Source of the DNA: Candidatus Leptofilum proximum
Lineage (GTDB): Bacteria > Chloroflexota > Anaerolineae > Promineifilales > Promineifilaceae
Assembly: GCA_016710325.1 (NCBI GenBank)
Contig: JADJXK010000002.1
Location: forward strand, 4,030,001-4,094,000
Direction: 5' to 3'
DNA length: 64,000 nucleotides
Shown piece after piece: positions 21,134 to 30,124 of the stretch. The position numbers were made by a program, and so were the translations under genes. A model generated the notes under the pieces. It saw only the letters and a list, made by a program, of their open reading frames with translations, ran no database searches and had not been told where the DNA came from. Every line of letters begins with the position of its first letter. The stretch's first letter is position 1.

Positions 21134-21845
21134 AAATTGGTAACGACACGTCCATGCGGCGCACGTCGTCTTTGGGGTTAACGGGCTGCACGGACACCAC
21201 CAACACGCTGATGTCGTCGCGGGGACGGCCGTTGTCCTTTTCATTGGCCTCGGCCAGCAGCCGGTCGGCCAGGGGGCGCGCCGCGGTGATGCCCTCGTCG
21301 CAGATCATTTGCCGGGTGGCGGCGATGGGATCGTAGCTGCCGTTGCCGCTCAGGCTGCCCGCGTGGCGCAGGCCATCGGTGAACACCACGATGATGGTGC
21401 CGGGCAAGATGGGCAGTTCGGTGATGACGGGCTTGGTGTTGCGATGCACCCCTACGCAGCGGGATGGCTCATCGAGCAGAAATAGACCAGCCTGCTCCGT
21501 GTAGACAATCACTGCCGATTCGTTGTTGCGCGAGACGACAAAGGTTTTGGTTTCCATGTCGGCCGAGAGCATATTGAGCGTGGCGCTGACCTTGCCAGCG
21601 CGGTAGGTGTAGAGGTAATCGTGGGCCGCACGTGCCGCCGCACCGTCGCGCACCCCTTCGCTGAGCAGCTGGATGGCCTTACGCGCCACCAGGTTGCTGA
21701 TCGCCTTGGCCGATTTGCCGCTGCGCTGGCCATCTACCAGCACAAAGGAGAGACCGCCGTGCGGCCGTTCGATCATCTCCAGCGTATCGCCACTTTCACT
21801 GGTGGCGTATTTGCCAATTTTGGCAACAGCAAACTGCACTTCCAT
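21132..21845 (-). CDS. PP2C/SpoIIE-type serine phosphatase
   Basis: 237 aa from the ATG at 21845. An upstream in-frame ATG at 22085 is rejected because its 80 extra residues are read from inside the next gene. FVLVDGQRSGKSA is the first metal-binding Asp region, IIVVFTDGLRHAG the second, and RPRDDISVLVV the third (DD motif). These match RsbU/RsbX-like stress phosphatases. The protein opens with VQFAVAKIGKYATSESGD, as in RsbX-type proteins. It probably dephosphorylates an anti-sigma antagonist or a target of the Ser/Thr kinases. No STAS or RsbW gene is adjacent. Confidence 0.85.
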   Translation of the reverse strand: MEVQFAVAKIGKYATSESGDTLEMIERPHGGLSFVLVDGQRSGKSAKAISNLVARKAIQLLSEGVRDGAAARAAHDYLYTYRAGKVSATLNMLSADMETKTFVVSRNNESAVIVYTEQAGLFLLDEPSRCVGVHRNTKPVITELPILPGTIIVVFTDGLRHAGSLSGNGSYDPIAATRQMICDEGITAARPLADRLLAEANEKDNGRPRDDISVLVVSVQPVNPKDDVRRMDVSLPI

Positions 21846-21874
21846 AATGGCAGCATTATAACTGAGATGGCTGT

Positions 21875-22504
21875 TTATCCCACACGCATTAATCCCACCG
21901 CCAGTACCAACAAAATGATGTAGCTCATAAACGGCGGCCAATCTCTCCACACCAGCCCACCAAACAAGGCGGCAGCCGCCGACAGCCCGGCAACTACCCA
22001 GCCCAGCGCCGGCAGCACGCCAGCCAACGCCAGTGCGGCGCCCATTAACGCCATGCTGCCTAATGCACAGAAGGTATAGGGCCAAAAGGTGTTGAAGTTA
22101 ATGAGTACCGGGAGCGGTGTGTTGGGATCATAGTTGGCAATGAGCTCTGCTGCCTGTGCGCCTAGATGCAGCCGGTTCAGGCTAATAGCCAGCCACAACA
22201 AAAACGCGGCTCCGCTGAGTAGGGTTGCCAAAATAGCCAACCAGCGCGGCCAGCCGCCGGGTAAATTGGTGGCAAGGGAGCCAAAAATAGCGGTAATGGC
22301 CAGGAACGAAACGGGAAAGATAATCGCTTGCGCTGTCCAGCCAGGCCGATCATTGGCGATGCGCTGCAACTGTTCTAAAGGCGTCGTGGGTAAAGGTGGG
22401 CGGAAATAAGCGGCAGAAAATGCGCCGATCATAAAGACGATGATGGTGATGAGTAAGGCCAGGCCAAACGGCCGTAAACTCGTCGTGGCTTCTGGTATGT
22501 TCAT
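21875..22504 (-). CDS. Integral membrane protein, about six helices
   Basis: 209 aa from the ATG at 22504, selected because GGGAGG lies 6 nt upstream; the ATG at 22552 has no ribosome site. Helices include ALLITIIVFMIGAFSAAYF, AIIFPVSFLAITAIFG, WLAILATLLSGAAFLLWLAI, a pair around FCALGSMALMGAALALAG, and FMSYIILLVLAVGLM. No family is recognised. It lies at the end of the redox gene set beginning at 25099, 60 bp behind the cytochrome c gene, so a role in that electron-transfer module is likely. Confidence 0.7.
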   Translation of the reverse strand: MNIPEATTSLRPFGLALLITIIVFMIGAFSAAYFRPPLPTTPLEQLQRIANDRPGWTAQAIIFPVSFLAITAIFGSLATNLPGGWPRWLAILATLLSGAAFLLWLAISLNRLHLGAQAAELIANYDPNTPLPVLINFNTFWPYTFCALGSMALMGAALALAGVLPALGWVVAGLSAAAALFGGLVWRDWPPFMSYIILLVLAVGLMRVG

Positions 22505-22564
22505 AAGTTCCTCCCATTGAGATAAAAAAAATCTATCAAGCAATAAGAGCATACTTTATTTTGG

Positions 22565-23542
22565 TTATGGTTCCGCGGTCAAATAAGCGTAAAGTGCTGC
22601 CAGATCGCTGTCGGTCATCTTTGCCGCGTTTTGCCAGGGCATGGTTTCTAGGAAAGGTGTGCCGTCGGGTTTTGTGCCGCTGCGCATCATCGTGAAGAAA
22701 GCTGCCTGGTCTAGTTCGCCGACAAGCGGACGCGGGTTGGGGACAGCCGGGCCAGCCATTGAAGCTTCTGTGCCGGTCATTTCAGGGCCATGACAGCCAC
22801 GACATTCGCCAAAGGTAGCGACGTATTGGCCGTATTCGGCCGTTTCCCCTTCTGGTGGTGCGGTTACCGTTTCTGCGCCCCAGCCGCTGGGTGGAAACAT
22901 GCCTGAACCCGTTAGAACAGCGCCTACAAAGTTCATATTATCGCCAGTGGTAACGGCCGTTTCCGCCGGTTCCAATGAGCGCAAATAAGCAATAATCGCT
23001 TCTGTATCGGCGTCGCTCAACTCCTTGTAGGGCAAAAAGTCCATAAAACCCAGCTTGACGCCTTCCTGATCGACGCTGTGCCGCAAAACGCGGAACAGTT
23101 CGCCATCGCTGTACCCGGCCAGCTTGCCGCCCGGTGTTAGATTTTCTGTCACCATGCTGCCCATAAAGCCAAACCCTTCGGTGGCAGCGATGTTCCAGCC
23201 ACCCGTCAGGGGTAGTTCGCCACTCGGATTACCGCTGGTATCGACAGCCCCGTGACAGCCCACGCAAGAAAGGCTCACCAGGTATTCACCTCGCACAATT
23301 TGTTCGGGTGTGCCAGCAACGGTTAAATTTGGCGCGGCTGGTTCATCGGGAAAATAAGTGACCGCAATCCCCTTGCCACCCATAAAAACCATCGCTGCCA
23401 GAATCAGGGTCAACAAGCCAGCGAGCAGCCCACCGACAATTTTCACCCATAATTTTTGGGCACGAACTGCCCGGTAGGTGAGCCAACCAAATAAAATAAC
23501 CAGCGCAATTACAACGACTAAAATGAAGATGTTACCGATCAT
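22565..23542 (-). CDS. Membrane-anchored dihaem cytochrome c
   Basis: 325 aa. An N-terminal membrane region (two hydrophobic stretches, ILVVVIALVILFGWL and VGGLLAGLLTLILAAMVFMG) anchors two cytochrome c domains with haem motifs SCVGCH and ECRGCH. Distal Met candidates follow each domain. It resembles alcohol-dehydrogenase-type cytochrome subunits and other dihaem electron carriers. AGGAGG lies 6 nt before the ATG at 23542. Upstream on the same strand are a cupredoxin lipoprotein and a small membrane protein, and together they look like an extracytoplasmic electron-transfer unit. Confidence 0.9.
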   Translation of the reverse strand: MIGNIFILVVVIALVILFGWLTYRAVRAQKLWVKIVGGLLAGLLTLILAAMVFMGGKGIAVTYFPDEPAAPNLTVAGTPEQIVRGEYLVSLSCVGCHGAVDTSGNPSGELPLTGGWNIAATEGFGFMGSMVTENLTPGGKLAGYSDGELFRVLRHSVDQEGVKLGFMDFLPYKELSDADTEAIIAYLRSLEPAETAVTTGDNMNFVGAVLTGSGMFPPSGWGAETVTAPPEGETAEYGQYVATFGECRGCHGPEMTGTEASMAGPAVPNPRPLVGELDQAAFFTMMRSGTKPDGTPFLETMPWQNAAKMTDSDLAALYAYLTAEP

Positions 23543-23605
23543 GTTTTCCTCCTTGGAACTGATTTGCAGGCAGTGTACAAATCGATCATTTAGAGTTCAT
23601 TTATT

Positions 23606-23950
23606 TCACGGCCCAACCACCAATGAACCTGCCATACCCGCCGCCTGATGACCCGGCGAGCTGCAATAAAAGGTGTATGTGCCAGAACGGGTGGGGGTAA
23701 AGGTGATTTCGGCCGTTTCCTCCGCAGCAAGCTGGAGGTGGATGTCAAATTCGTCCAGGTCAAAGGCATGGGCGTAGCCGTCTTTGTTGTTGAGGTGCAG
23801 CGTAACCGGCTGTCCCGCCTGAACCTGAATTTCGTTTTGGCTGAAGCTCATTTCCTGCATGTTGAGTGCCACCTGGCCGGTTTGTGTTCCGGCGCAAGCG
23901 GCTAGCAGCCAAATGAAAATGAGTGAGGTGAGAAACGGCCGTAACACCAT
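23606..23950 (-). CDS. Cupredoxin-domain lipoprotein
   Basis: 114 aa from the ATG at 23950, preceded by GGAGG. A lipobox (WLLAAC) predicts lipidation. The rest is one cupredoxin domain with type-1 copper ligands His (YAHAFD), Cys (FYCSSPGH), the following His, and Met (AGMAG). It should carry single electrons on the outer face of the membrane, for example to the neighbouring dihaem cytochrome. A paralog is at 28248-28679 in the second module. The start overlaps nothing: an ORF start at 23998 would run into the upstream gene. Confidence 0.9.
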   Translation of the reverse strand: MVLRPFLTSLIFIWLLAACAGTQTGQVALNMQEMSFSQNEIQVQAGQPVTLHLNNKDGYAHAFDLDEFDIHLQLAAEETAEITFTPTRSGTYTFYCSSPGHQAAGMAGSLVVGP

Positions 23951-23966
23951 TGCGAGTTCCTCCAGC

Positions 23967-24407
23967 CTAATCAGCCATGCCCAACTGGGCAGCTTCACGA
24001 CTGGCCTGAGCTTGCCGCAGGAAAAGAACGCCCGTCGCCATAATCAGCAGATGAATCACAATGAAGCTTATGTAGCTGGACGCCGCATACCCGCGTCCAA
24101 TCCAGATGGCGTCGGCCACAACCCCGCGAAACAGCTCCGCCAGGATGATGACCCAGGCCATCATTCGATTTTGCGCTGGCTGACGGGCAGCAACCAAAGC
24201 CATCACGCCCAACACGCCAAGTTCAAAAACAAAGACCATCCAGGCATCTGAAAATGCACGCACGGCCAGTGCATCGGCATTCATCGGCGCGGGCAGCGTA
24301 TCAGCCAGAAGCTGGCTGCCCCCCAGAAACAATGCCCAAATATTCATTGCGGTTAGCAACAAATAAAAGACGCCAACGATTCGGAACCACCACTGTAATT
24401 TTTTCAT
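23967..24407 (-). CDS. Four-helix membrane protein of the redox module
   Basis: 146 aa from the ATG at 24407, 7 nt after AAGGAG. Four hydrophobic helices are visible: WFRIVGVFYLLLTAMNIWAL, AWMVFVFELGVLGVMALVAA, MMAWVIILAELFRGVVAD and SFIVIHLLIMATGVLFL. No enzyme motif is present and I do not recognise the family with certainty. It sits 16 bp ahead of the cupredoxin gene. The parallel operon at 28248-30124 also pairs a four-helix protein with a cupredoxin, which suggests functional coupling. Confidence 0.75.
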   Translation of the reverse strand: MKKLQWWFRIVGVFYLLLTAMNIWALFLGGSQLLADTLPAPMNADALAVRAFSDAWMVFVFELGVLGVMALVAARQPAQNRMMAWVIILAELFRGVVADAIWIGRGYAASSYISFIVIHLLIMATGVLFLRQAQASREAAQLGMAD

Positions 24408-24437
24408 CACCAATCTCCTTTGAATTAAATTTCTAAA

Positions 24438-24875
24438 CTACGATTCTGCTTCCAAAACCGCTTTTAAGGCGGCAAGATCGCGTTCATACTGCTTTTGCCC
24501 CATCCGATTAACCAGCGGGTCGAACAGCTTCGACACCCCTTTTGTCTCGGCCCATGCCGCAAAAGAAAGCTTCGTGCCACCCTTGACCGACTCGAAAATA
24601 TAAGTGGCGTCAAAGGGGATGGGGCCTTTGACAACGCGAAAGCCTATTTTGTGGCTGGGTTGATAGTCGGTCACAACCCATGTTGTTTCAATCTCTTTGC
24701 CCATAAATCGGCGCAGATCGCGCCCTGTTGAACCCATGCCAATGTCACCTTGAGAGGTGAATCTTGAATCTACCAAGTCAGCCTGCCATTGGGTTTCGTT
24801 CTCTGGGCTGACGATAAAGGCAAAAACATCTTCTTGGGTTCGATTAATTGTGATGCTCTGTTCCATTTTTATCAT
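24438..24875 (-). CDS. SRPBCC/polyketide-cyclase-like protein
   Basis: 145 aa from the ATG at 24875, 8 nt after AGGAG. SITINRTQEDVFAFIVSPEN is the typical START/SRPBCC opening, followed by WQADLVDSRF and a long C-terminal helix. The fold binds hydrophobic ligands; no catalytic residues are identifiable. It overlaps the upstream 75-residue gene by 4 bp (ATGA), so the two are translationally coupled. It has no counterpart in the second module. Confidence 0.85.
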   Translation of the reverse strand: MIKMEQSITINRTQEDVFAFIVSPENETQWQADLVDSRFTSQGDIGMGSTGRDLRRFMGKEIETTWVVTDYQPSHKIGFRVVKGPIPFDATYIFESVKGGTKLSFAAWAETKGVSKLFDPLVNRMGQKQYERDLAALKAVLEAES

Positions 24876-25099
24876 GTGACATTCTCCTGATCGTGTTTGT
24901 TTTTTTCGTCGGACTGTTCTAGGGAAGGCGGAACGGCCGTCCACTCCTCCAAAAACTGCACCAACTCACGCATTCCTTTAAACCCCCGCCGCACGGAGGT
25001 ATGCGGATCTTCCAGGCTCATGCGCCAGACGGGTGGTTCGTCTCGTTCCTGCCACAAGCTAAGAATGAAACTGTGATGGCGCAACGGCCGTTTTCCCAT
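24872..25099 (-). CDS. 75-residue conserved small protein (LW-x-E / ELVxFLEE family), copy 1
   Basis: 75 aa from the ATG at 25099. This start was chosen by comparison with the equally long paralog at 29192-29419. The two share a pattern: F-x-L-x-LW-x-E, then WR-x2-LE-x-P, then R-x2-F, then ELVxFLEE. No known domain is assigned. It is the first gene of the redox operon and is divergent from the SARP gene (25197) across 97 bp. The position in both modules suggests a dedicated accessory or regulatory protein. Confidence 0.75.
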   Translation of the reverse strand: MGKRPLRHHSFILSLWQERDEPPVWRMSLEDPHTSVRRGFKGMRELVQFLEEWTAVPPSLEQSDEKNKHDQENVT

Positions 25100-25196
25100 C
25101 TTTCTACCACCCAAATAGTTGTCTCGTGCCTGGAATGCGTTATTCTTTGCCCATCGTACTTGGACATCATTTAGAGATCGTTTATTGGAGTGGGTG

Positions 25197-28100
25197 ATGA
25201 CGGCCGTTTTAGAAATTCGGTTGTTTGGTGGCGTCTCTGTTACCCTGAACAACACCCCCATCACAGGGTTTATCTCTAATAAAGTATTGGCCTTACTGGT
25301 TTACCTGGCCGTCACCCGGCGCAGCCATCAGCGGGAGGCGCTGGCGGCTTTGCTGTGGGGGGAAATGCCCGATGCAGACGCCAAAAATAATTTGCGTCAG
25401 GCCCTGGCCAATTTGCGCAAGCTGGTAAACGATCATCTCATCATTGCCCGTGACGCGGTTTTCTTTGATTTATCCACCCCCTACCAGCTAGACACACACG
25501 ATTTTGAAACAATCTTACACGCCAGCCGCAGCCAGCCCGCAGACGGCCGTTTCCCACGCTTGCAAGATGCCATTTCGCTGTATCAGGGAGATTTTCTGGC
25601 TGGCTTTTTTGTGCGCGGTGCCCCCGACTTTGAAGAATGGATGCTGGCCCAACGGGTACGCTATCGGGAGCTGGCATTGCATACGCTGCATTCCCTTGCC
25701 GAGCATCATCTAAACCGGGGGGAATACGGCCGGGCCATAGACGCCGCCACCCGCCTCCTGGCTCTGGATGCCTGGCGCGAAGAAGCGCACCGCCAACTGA
25801 TGCTGGCCCTGGCTCGCAGCGGCCAACGCCGCGCCGCCCTGGCTCAGTATGAAACCTGCCGTCATTTGCTGGAACAGGAACTCGGCGTGTCGCCGTCACC
25901 AGAAACAATAGTGCTCTACGAACGTATCCGTGACGCCAGGCATCGCGTCCATTTGCCGTCTCCAACCACACCCTTTGTTGGCCGCGCTGCCGAAATGGCC
26001 CAGATTACCCGGCTGCTGGCTGACCCAACCTGCCATCTGCTTACGCTGAGCGGCGAGGGTGGCAGCGGCAAGACACGGCTGGCCTTGGAAGCTGCCGTTC
26101 GCGTGGCCAACACCTTTCTCCATGGCGTCTGTTTTGTGTCGTTAGCGGCCGTTAATTCGCTTGAAGTTGTTCCCAGCACTATCGCCGAAGCGCTGGCCGC
26201 CGCTTTGAGCGGCACGGCCGATCCGCACCAACAGCTTTTTGCCCACCTGCATGACAAAGAACTGCTGCTCATCCTCGATAATCTGGAACATCTGCCTGCG
26301 GCCGATGAATGGGTCAGCCGTCTCATTCAGGCTTGCCCCTACGTGCGGCTGCTTGTCACTTCTCGCGAACGGCTGAATCTGCATGGTGAACGGCTGCTTG
26401 AGCTGGATGGGTTGGACATGCCGCCCGCTGCACCGGGGGCAAGCATTGCCCAGTACAGTGCAGTCCAACTCTTTCTCAACAGTGCGCGTGCAGCTCAGTC
26501 TGACTTTGCCCTCCATGCAGGCAATCAAACGGCCGTTACCCGCATCTGTCAACTGGTTAACGGCCTGCCCCTGGCCATTGAACTGGCAGCGGCCTGGGTG
26601 CGCCACCTTACTTGTGAGGAGATCGCCCACGAGATTGCCCAAAATTTAAGCTTTCTGGCGACGACGCAAAAGAATGTGCCCGCTCGCCATCGCAGCTTGC
26701 AGGCAGCTTTTGAACATTCGTGGGCCTTGTTGACCGAGGAAGAACGGATGACGTTTGCCCGTCTGTCCGTGTTTCGCGGGGGATGCACACGCGAGGCAGC
26801 CACGGCCGTTACCCAGGCCGATCTCCCTATGCTTGCCGCTTTATGCGATAAGTCTCTTCTGCGCCGCGATGTAAACGGCCGTTACACCATCCACGAGCTA
26901 TTGCGCCAATATGCCGCTGACAAACTTCAGGCCGACCCGCAACACGCGGCCGCGACCCAGGCGCGCCACTGCCACACCTTCATCAACTTTGTGGCCGGGC
27001 GCGAAGATGCGCTGAATGATGCCCGGCAGCAGCAGGCCCGGCAGGAGATTGCCGCCGAGATTGATAACATCCGTACTGCCTGGGAATGGGCAATCTCCAG
27101 GCAGCGCCCGGATTTGCTCGACCCTGCCCTGGAAAGTTTGCGCGTTTTCTTTGAGCACGCGAGTTGGTTCAATGAGGCCGTGGAGATATTTGGGACGGCA
27201 GCGACCGTAGCGCAAACCTGTTTTGGCGATGACAGCCCGCTTTATGCCCGGCTGCTGGCGCGGCAGGCCTGGTTTTATCACCGGCTCAATCGCTTTGCCG
27301 AAGCGCAGGCAGTGATCGAGCAATGCCTCCCCATATTTCGCACCGTACAACTACCTTCCCCTGCCGAAGAAGCGATTTGCTTGCAATGCCTGGCCAATAT
27401 GGCGCGGGCGGTTGGCGGTTTTCAGCAGGCGATTGATTACTCCCAACAATGCCTGGCTTTACATCGCCAGACAAACAATCAAAATCACATCGCGGCCTCA
27501 CTCAACAGTCTGGCCGTTTCTCATGCCGAACTCGGTCAATTTGAGGCGGCCTATATTCTGCATGAAGAAAGCCTGGCCATCAGACGGCAGTTGGGTGATC
27601 GGCGCGGAATCGCCACGACCCTGGTTAATCTGGGGTTTGCCGCCATCGGCCAGGGCAATTATGTTGCCATGAAGGGGTTTGCCCAGGAAGCGCTGGTCAT
27701 CTTTCGTGAAATTGATTACCCGTTGGGCGAAGCTGTCGCTACGAACAATCTGGCGGTCGCTTGCTATGTTCTGGAGGAGTACACCGAGGCCAGAGAGTTA
27801 TTAAAGGATTGTTTGCACCTTTGCCGTGAGTTAGGGCATCGCCACGTGGCTGCTCACGCTCTGGGAACCCTGGGCGGTGTACTCGGCGCTCTCGGTGATT
27901 ATCGTGAAGCGTGGCAGCATATTCGCGAGAGCCTACAAATGGCGCGGGATATCGGCTCGGTTTCGGCGACTTTGTTTGGGCTGTTGAGTGCGGCCGTTCT
28001 CCTTTCCCGGCAAGGAGAAAAAGAACAAGCCGCTGAAGTAACTGCCCTGGTTTACCATCATGCTTCAACCAACTACGAAACGCGGGATCGTGCCAGCCAT

Positions 28101-28232
28101 TTACTTGAGCAGTTGGCGACGGCGTTACCTGCCCCCGTCATGGCCGCAGCCCAAGCGCGAGGACAAACGGCACGGTCGGAAGAGGTTGTTGTAGCCATTT
28201 TGCAGCAGATATCCGGTTATCTGGAGACCTGA
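25197..28232 (+). CDS. SARP-family regulator with NB-ARC ATPase and TPR repeats, copy 1
   Basis: 1011 aa from the ATG at 25197, 6 nt after GGAG. Residues 1-90 are an OmpR-like winged helix (LEIRLFGGVSVTLNNTPITG, then REALAALLWGEMPDADAKNNLRQALANLRK). A bacterial transcriptional activator (BTAD) helical domain ends near 245 (ALAQYETCRHLLEQELGVSP). An NB-ARC/STAND ATPase follows with Walker A LSGEGGSGKTRLA and Walker B LLLILDNLEHL. The C-terminal ~450 residues are TPR-type repeats. Such proteins switch on target genes when a ligand or partner binds the TPR/NTPase part. The obvious target is the divergent redox operon. Confidence 0.93.
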   Translation: MTAVLEIRLFGGVSVTLNNTPITGFISNKVLALLVYLAVTRRSHQREALAALLWGEMPDADAKNNLRQALANLRKLVNDHLIIARDAVFFDLSTPYQLDTHDFETILHASRSQPADGRFPRLQDAISLYQGDFLAGFFVRGAPDFEEWMLAQRVRYRELALHTLHSLAEHHLNRGEYGRAIDAATRLLALDAWREEAHRQLMLALARSGQRRAALAQYETCRHLLEQELGVSPSPETIVLYERIRDARHRVHLPSPTTPFVGRAAEMAQITRLLADPTCHLLTLSGEGGSGKTRLALEAAVRVANTFLHGVCFVSLAAVNSLEVVPSTIAEALAAALSGTADPHQQLFAHLHDKELLLILDNLEHLPAADEWVSRLIQACPYVRLLVTSRERLNLHGERLLELDGLDMPPAAPGASIAQYSAVQLFLNSARAAQSDFALHAGNQTAVTRICQLVNGLPLAIELAAAWVRHLTCEEIAHEIAQNLSFLATTQKNVPARHRSLQAAFEHSWALLTEEERMTFARLSVFRGGCTREAATAVTQADLPMLAALCDKSLLRRDVNGRYTIHELLRQYAADKLQADPQHAAATQARHCHTFINFVAGREDALNDARQQQARQEIAAEIDNIRTAWEWAISRQRPDLLDPALESLRVFFEHASWFNEAVEIFGTAATVAQTCFGDDSPLYARLLARQAWFYHRLNRFAEAQAVIEQCLPIFRTVQLPSPAEEAICLQCLANMARAVGGFQQAIDYSQQCLALHRQTNNQNHIAASLNSLAVSHAELGQFEAAYILHEESLAIRRQLGDRRGIATTLVNLGFAAIGQGNYVAMKGFAQEALVIFREIDYPLGEAVATNNLAVACYVLEEYTEARELLKDCLHLCRELGHRHVAAHALGTLGGVLGALGDYREAWQHIRESLQMARDIGSVSATLFGLLSAAVLLSRQGEKEQAAEVTALVYHHASTNYETRDRASHLLEQLATALPAPVMAAAQARGQTARSEEVVVAILQQISGYLET

Positions 28233-28247
28233 CGGGTGGCCAAAGCA

Positions 28248-28679
28248 TTACTCTTCAACAACTAGCGTGGCCACCATGCCCGCTTCGCGGTGGCCGGGTA
28301 CGGCGCAGTATATGGTGTAGGTGCCGGGGGCAACGGCCGTAAAATCCACCACCACCGCATCATTGGCGGGCATGGGCACGTGCCAATCCAGTTCGTCAAC
28401 ATCAAAGCTGTGGGCGTACATATCCTTGTTGTCCAGTTGGAAGGTGACCGGCTCGCCCGCTTTTAGCCGGACGGTGTCCTGGCCAAACTGCATATTTTGG
28501 GTCGTGTAGGCGATGGTGTGGGGGGAAACGGCCGTTTCCCCCCGCGTCAAGCCATTCAGCAGCCCCATCCGGGCAATCACCACCCCCACCAGCAAAACGC
28601 CTACCACGATGCCGCCAATGAGCGCCAAACTGTTGCTGCGGCCGTTTTCTTTTTCCTGTACCGGTGTTGTGACTTGCAT
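28248..28679 (-). CDS. Membrane-anchored cupredoxin, copy 2
   Basis: 143 aa from the ATG at 28679; a longer ORF from 28844 would translate a family B repeat and is rejected. One N-terminal helix (SLALIGGIVVGVLLVGVVIA) anchors a single cupredoxin domain with copper ligands His (YAHSFD), Cys (IYCAVPGH), His and Met (EAGMV). It shares KDGYAHAFDLDE/KDMYAHSFDVDE-type sequence with the cupredoxin at 23606. It is the last gene of the second redox operon. Confidence 0.9.
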   Translation of the reverse strand: MQVTTPVQEKENGRSNSLALIGGIVVGVLLVGVVIARMGLLNGLTRGETAVSPHTIAYTTQNMQFGQDTVRLKAGEPVTFQLDNKDMYAHSFDVDELDWHVPMPANDAVVVDFTAVAPGTYTIYCAVPGHREAGMVATLVVEE

Positions 28680-28702
28680 ACTAATTCGTCCTTTTGGAAG
28701 AC

Positions 28703-28735
28703 TGGAGATTAGAGATTGAATTTCTCTAACCTCCA
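28703..28735. repeat. Dispersed palindrome family B, short copy
   Basis: CTGGAGATTAGAGATTG is followed by TCTCTAACCTCCA. It lies in the 70-bp gap upstream of the cupredoxin start and inside the putative operon. Confidence 0.6.
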
Positions 28736-28749
28736 ATGTATTCGCCAAA

Positions 28750-29163
28750 TTAGTCACTCGGGGCGACAGATACAGAACTTTCCTTGTCTGCTTCCGCTTT
28801 TGCACCACGCGCCATCTCAAATACCGTGCCAGACACGATGCCAATGAAGGGAGCGTTCAGCGCGTGGAAGGCAGAAATAAAGGGCAAGCCGTTGCGTCGG
28901 GCTTCCATGAGCAAGGGCTGCAGCAAAATCAGGAAGAACAGGAAGGCAGTACGGCCGATAATAGCTTTGGGCAATTTGGCCACGGCTGCCGCAATCAGCG
29001 CCAACAACGCGGCCAGCAGCAGGCTCAGGCCAAAGAAAACGTGGGCATCAGGGGTGTTCACAATGCCTGAGTGCCAAACCCCGGCTAAAAACATCTGGAC
29101 AAAAACGCCTATGGCAATAAAGGCAGCCAGACTTTTGTGAATAAGAGCGAATGTTTTGTTCAT
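28750..29163 (-). CDS. Four-helix membrane protein (DUF6220-like)
   Basis: 137 aa. The ATG at 29163 is preceded by GGAGG. Helices: SLAAFIAIGVFVQMFLAGVW, FFGLSLLLAALLALIAAAVA, TAFLFFLILLQPLLM and a C-terminal one around NAPFIGIVSGTVF. Conserved His residues (WHSGIV, DAHVFFG, FHALNA) occur near the membrane surface and could bind haem or metal; this is unproven. The DUF6220 label is from memory of similar proteins and is tentative. It is in one operon with the cupredoxin. Confidence 0.7.
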   Translation of the reverse strand: MNKTFALIHKSLAAFIAIGVFVQMFLAGVWHSGIVNTPDAHVFFGLSLLLAALLALIAAAVAKLPKAIIGRTAFLFFLILLQPLLMEARRNGLPFISAFHALNAPFIGIVSGTVFEMARGAKAEADKESSVSVAPSD

Positions 29164-29191
29164 GAGTTTCCTCCTATAAGAAAAGAAATGT

Positions 29192-29419
29192 TTACTGATT
29201 TTTGTCTATGTTTGGGGTAACCAATTTGTCTTCGGCGGGAACGGCCGTTGTCTGAATCGTTTCCCCGGTTTTTTCCTCTAAAAAAGTGACCAGTTCCGCC
29301 AGCGTGGCAAACGCGGCCCGCTCGCCGTTGTTGGGGTTTTCCAGCAAAGCGCGCCAGGCTCCATCCCTTTTTTCGCGCCAGAGCCGCAGCAGAAAGGCCA
29401 TGTAGTCACGCTTTGCCAT
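29192..29419 (-). CDS. 75-residue conserved small protein, copy 2
   Basis: 75 aa, same length and pattern as the product of 24872-25099: FLLRLWRE, WRALLENP, ERAAF, ELVTFLEEKT. The C-terminal ~20 residues are not shared. It starts 6 bp after the stop of the membrane protein gene 29426 and precedes the DUF6220-like gene by 28 bp. No function is known. Its repeated presence next to a SARP and a cupredoxin is the main clue. Confidence 0.75.
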   Translation of the reverse strand: MAKRDYMAFLLRLWREKRDGAWRALLENPNNGERAAFATLAELVTFLEEKTGETIQTTAVPAEDKLVTPNIDKNQ

Positions 29420-29425
29420 GATTTT

Positions 29426-30124
29426 TCACCGTCGCAGCAGCACCACGCCTGCCGCAATCATCCAGATGACGCCGACGGGGATAATGATAAAGCTGTAGGC
29501 GACCATGCCTGGAATGTACAGGCAGACGAGAGAAAACAGGCCTGTCAGGCCCGCCAGGTAGCCCCAGCGCAGCAGCCAGGTGGGGACCCATTCGCCACGC
29601 TCGGCCAGGGAAATGAAAACCGGCCCACCCCCGATGATGAGCGCCGTGGCTAGGTCGTCGGCCCGTGCGCCAATCCAGCCGACCACCTTGGCGATGGCCA
29701 CGGCCGTTTCATCCACCGCCCCGCCAAGCTGCACCACCACGGCCAGCATAGCGATAAAAGAAACGATAACCAGAGGAACGGCCGTGCGGAAGCAAATCAA
29801 ACCAACTTGAGCCAGCGCCTTTCGCTTCTGGCACATTTCGGCCATCATCGTGCCCGCCACGCCCAGGATAAGTACGCCCAAAATCCAGACGCTGAGATTG
29901 GCGACGAGCTGGGTCTTCACGCCTGCCACGGCTGCCAGGTATCCGGCCATGTCGCCGCTGTCCAGCGCCAGCCACAAATCTGTGCCCGATGTGCCCCACA
30001 GGGCAGCCCCGATGACCATTGTGACTGCCCCGGCAATAGCGGTATAACCGCCCAGCCGCCGCGTGACCGCCACACCGCTGACTGCTTCTGAAACCTTTTG
30101 TGTTTGCACCAATTGTGCTGCCAT
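29426..30124 (-). CDS. Polytopic membrane protein, about six helices
   Basis: 232 aa. The ATG at 30124 has AAGGAG 8 nt upstream. Helices include YTAIAGAVTMVIGAALWG, LSVWILGVLILGVAGTMMAE, AVPLVIVSFIAMLAVVVQLG, LATALIIGGGPVFISL, GYLAGLTGLFSLVCLYIP and FIIIPVGVIWMIAAGVVLL. No catalytic motif is visible and no family is recognised beyond a general resemblance to DUF4386-type membrane proteins. It is the first gene of the second redox operon, divergent from the SARP gene at 30265. Confidence 0.75.
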   Translation of the reverse strand: MAAQLVQTQKVSEAVSGVAVTRRLGGYTAIAGAVTMVIGAALWGTSGTDLWLALDSGDMAGYLAAVAGVKTQLVANLSVWILGVLILGVAGTMMAEMCQKRKALAQVGLICFRTAVPLVIVSFIAMLAVVVQLGGAVDETAVAIAKVVGWIGARADDLATALIIGGGPVFISLAERGEWVPTWLLRWGYLAGLTGLFSLVCLYIPGMVAYSFIIIPVGVIWMIAAGVVLLRR

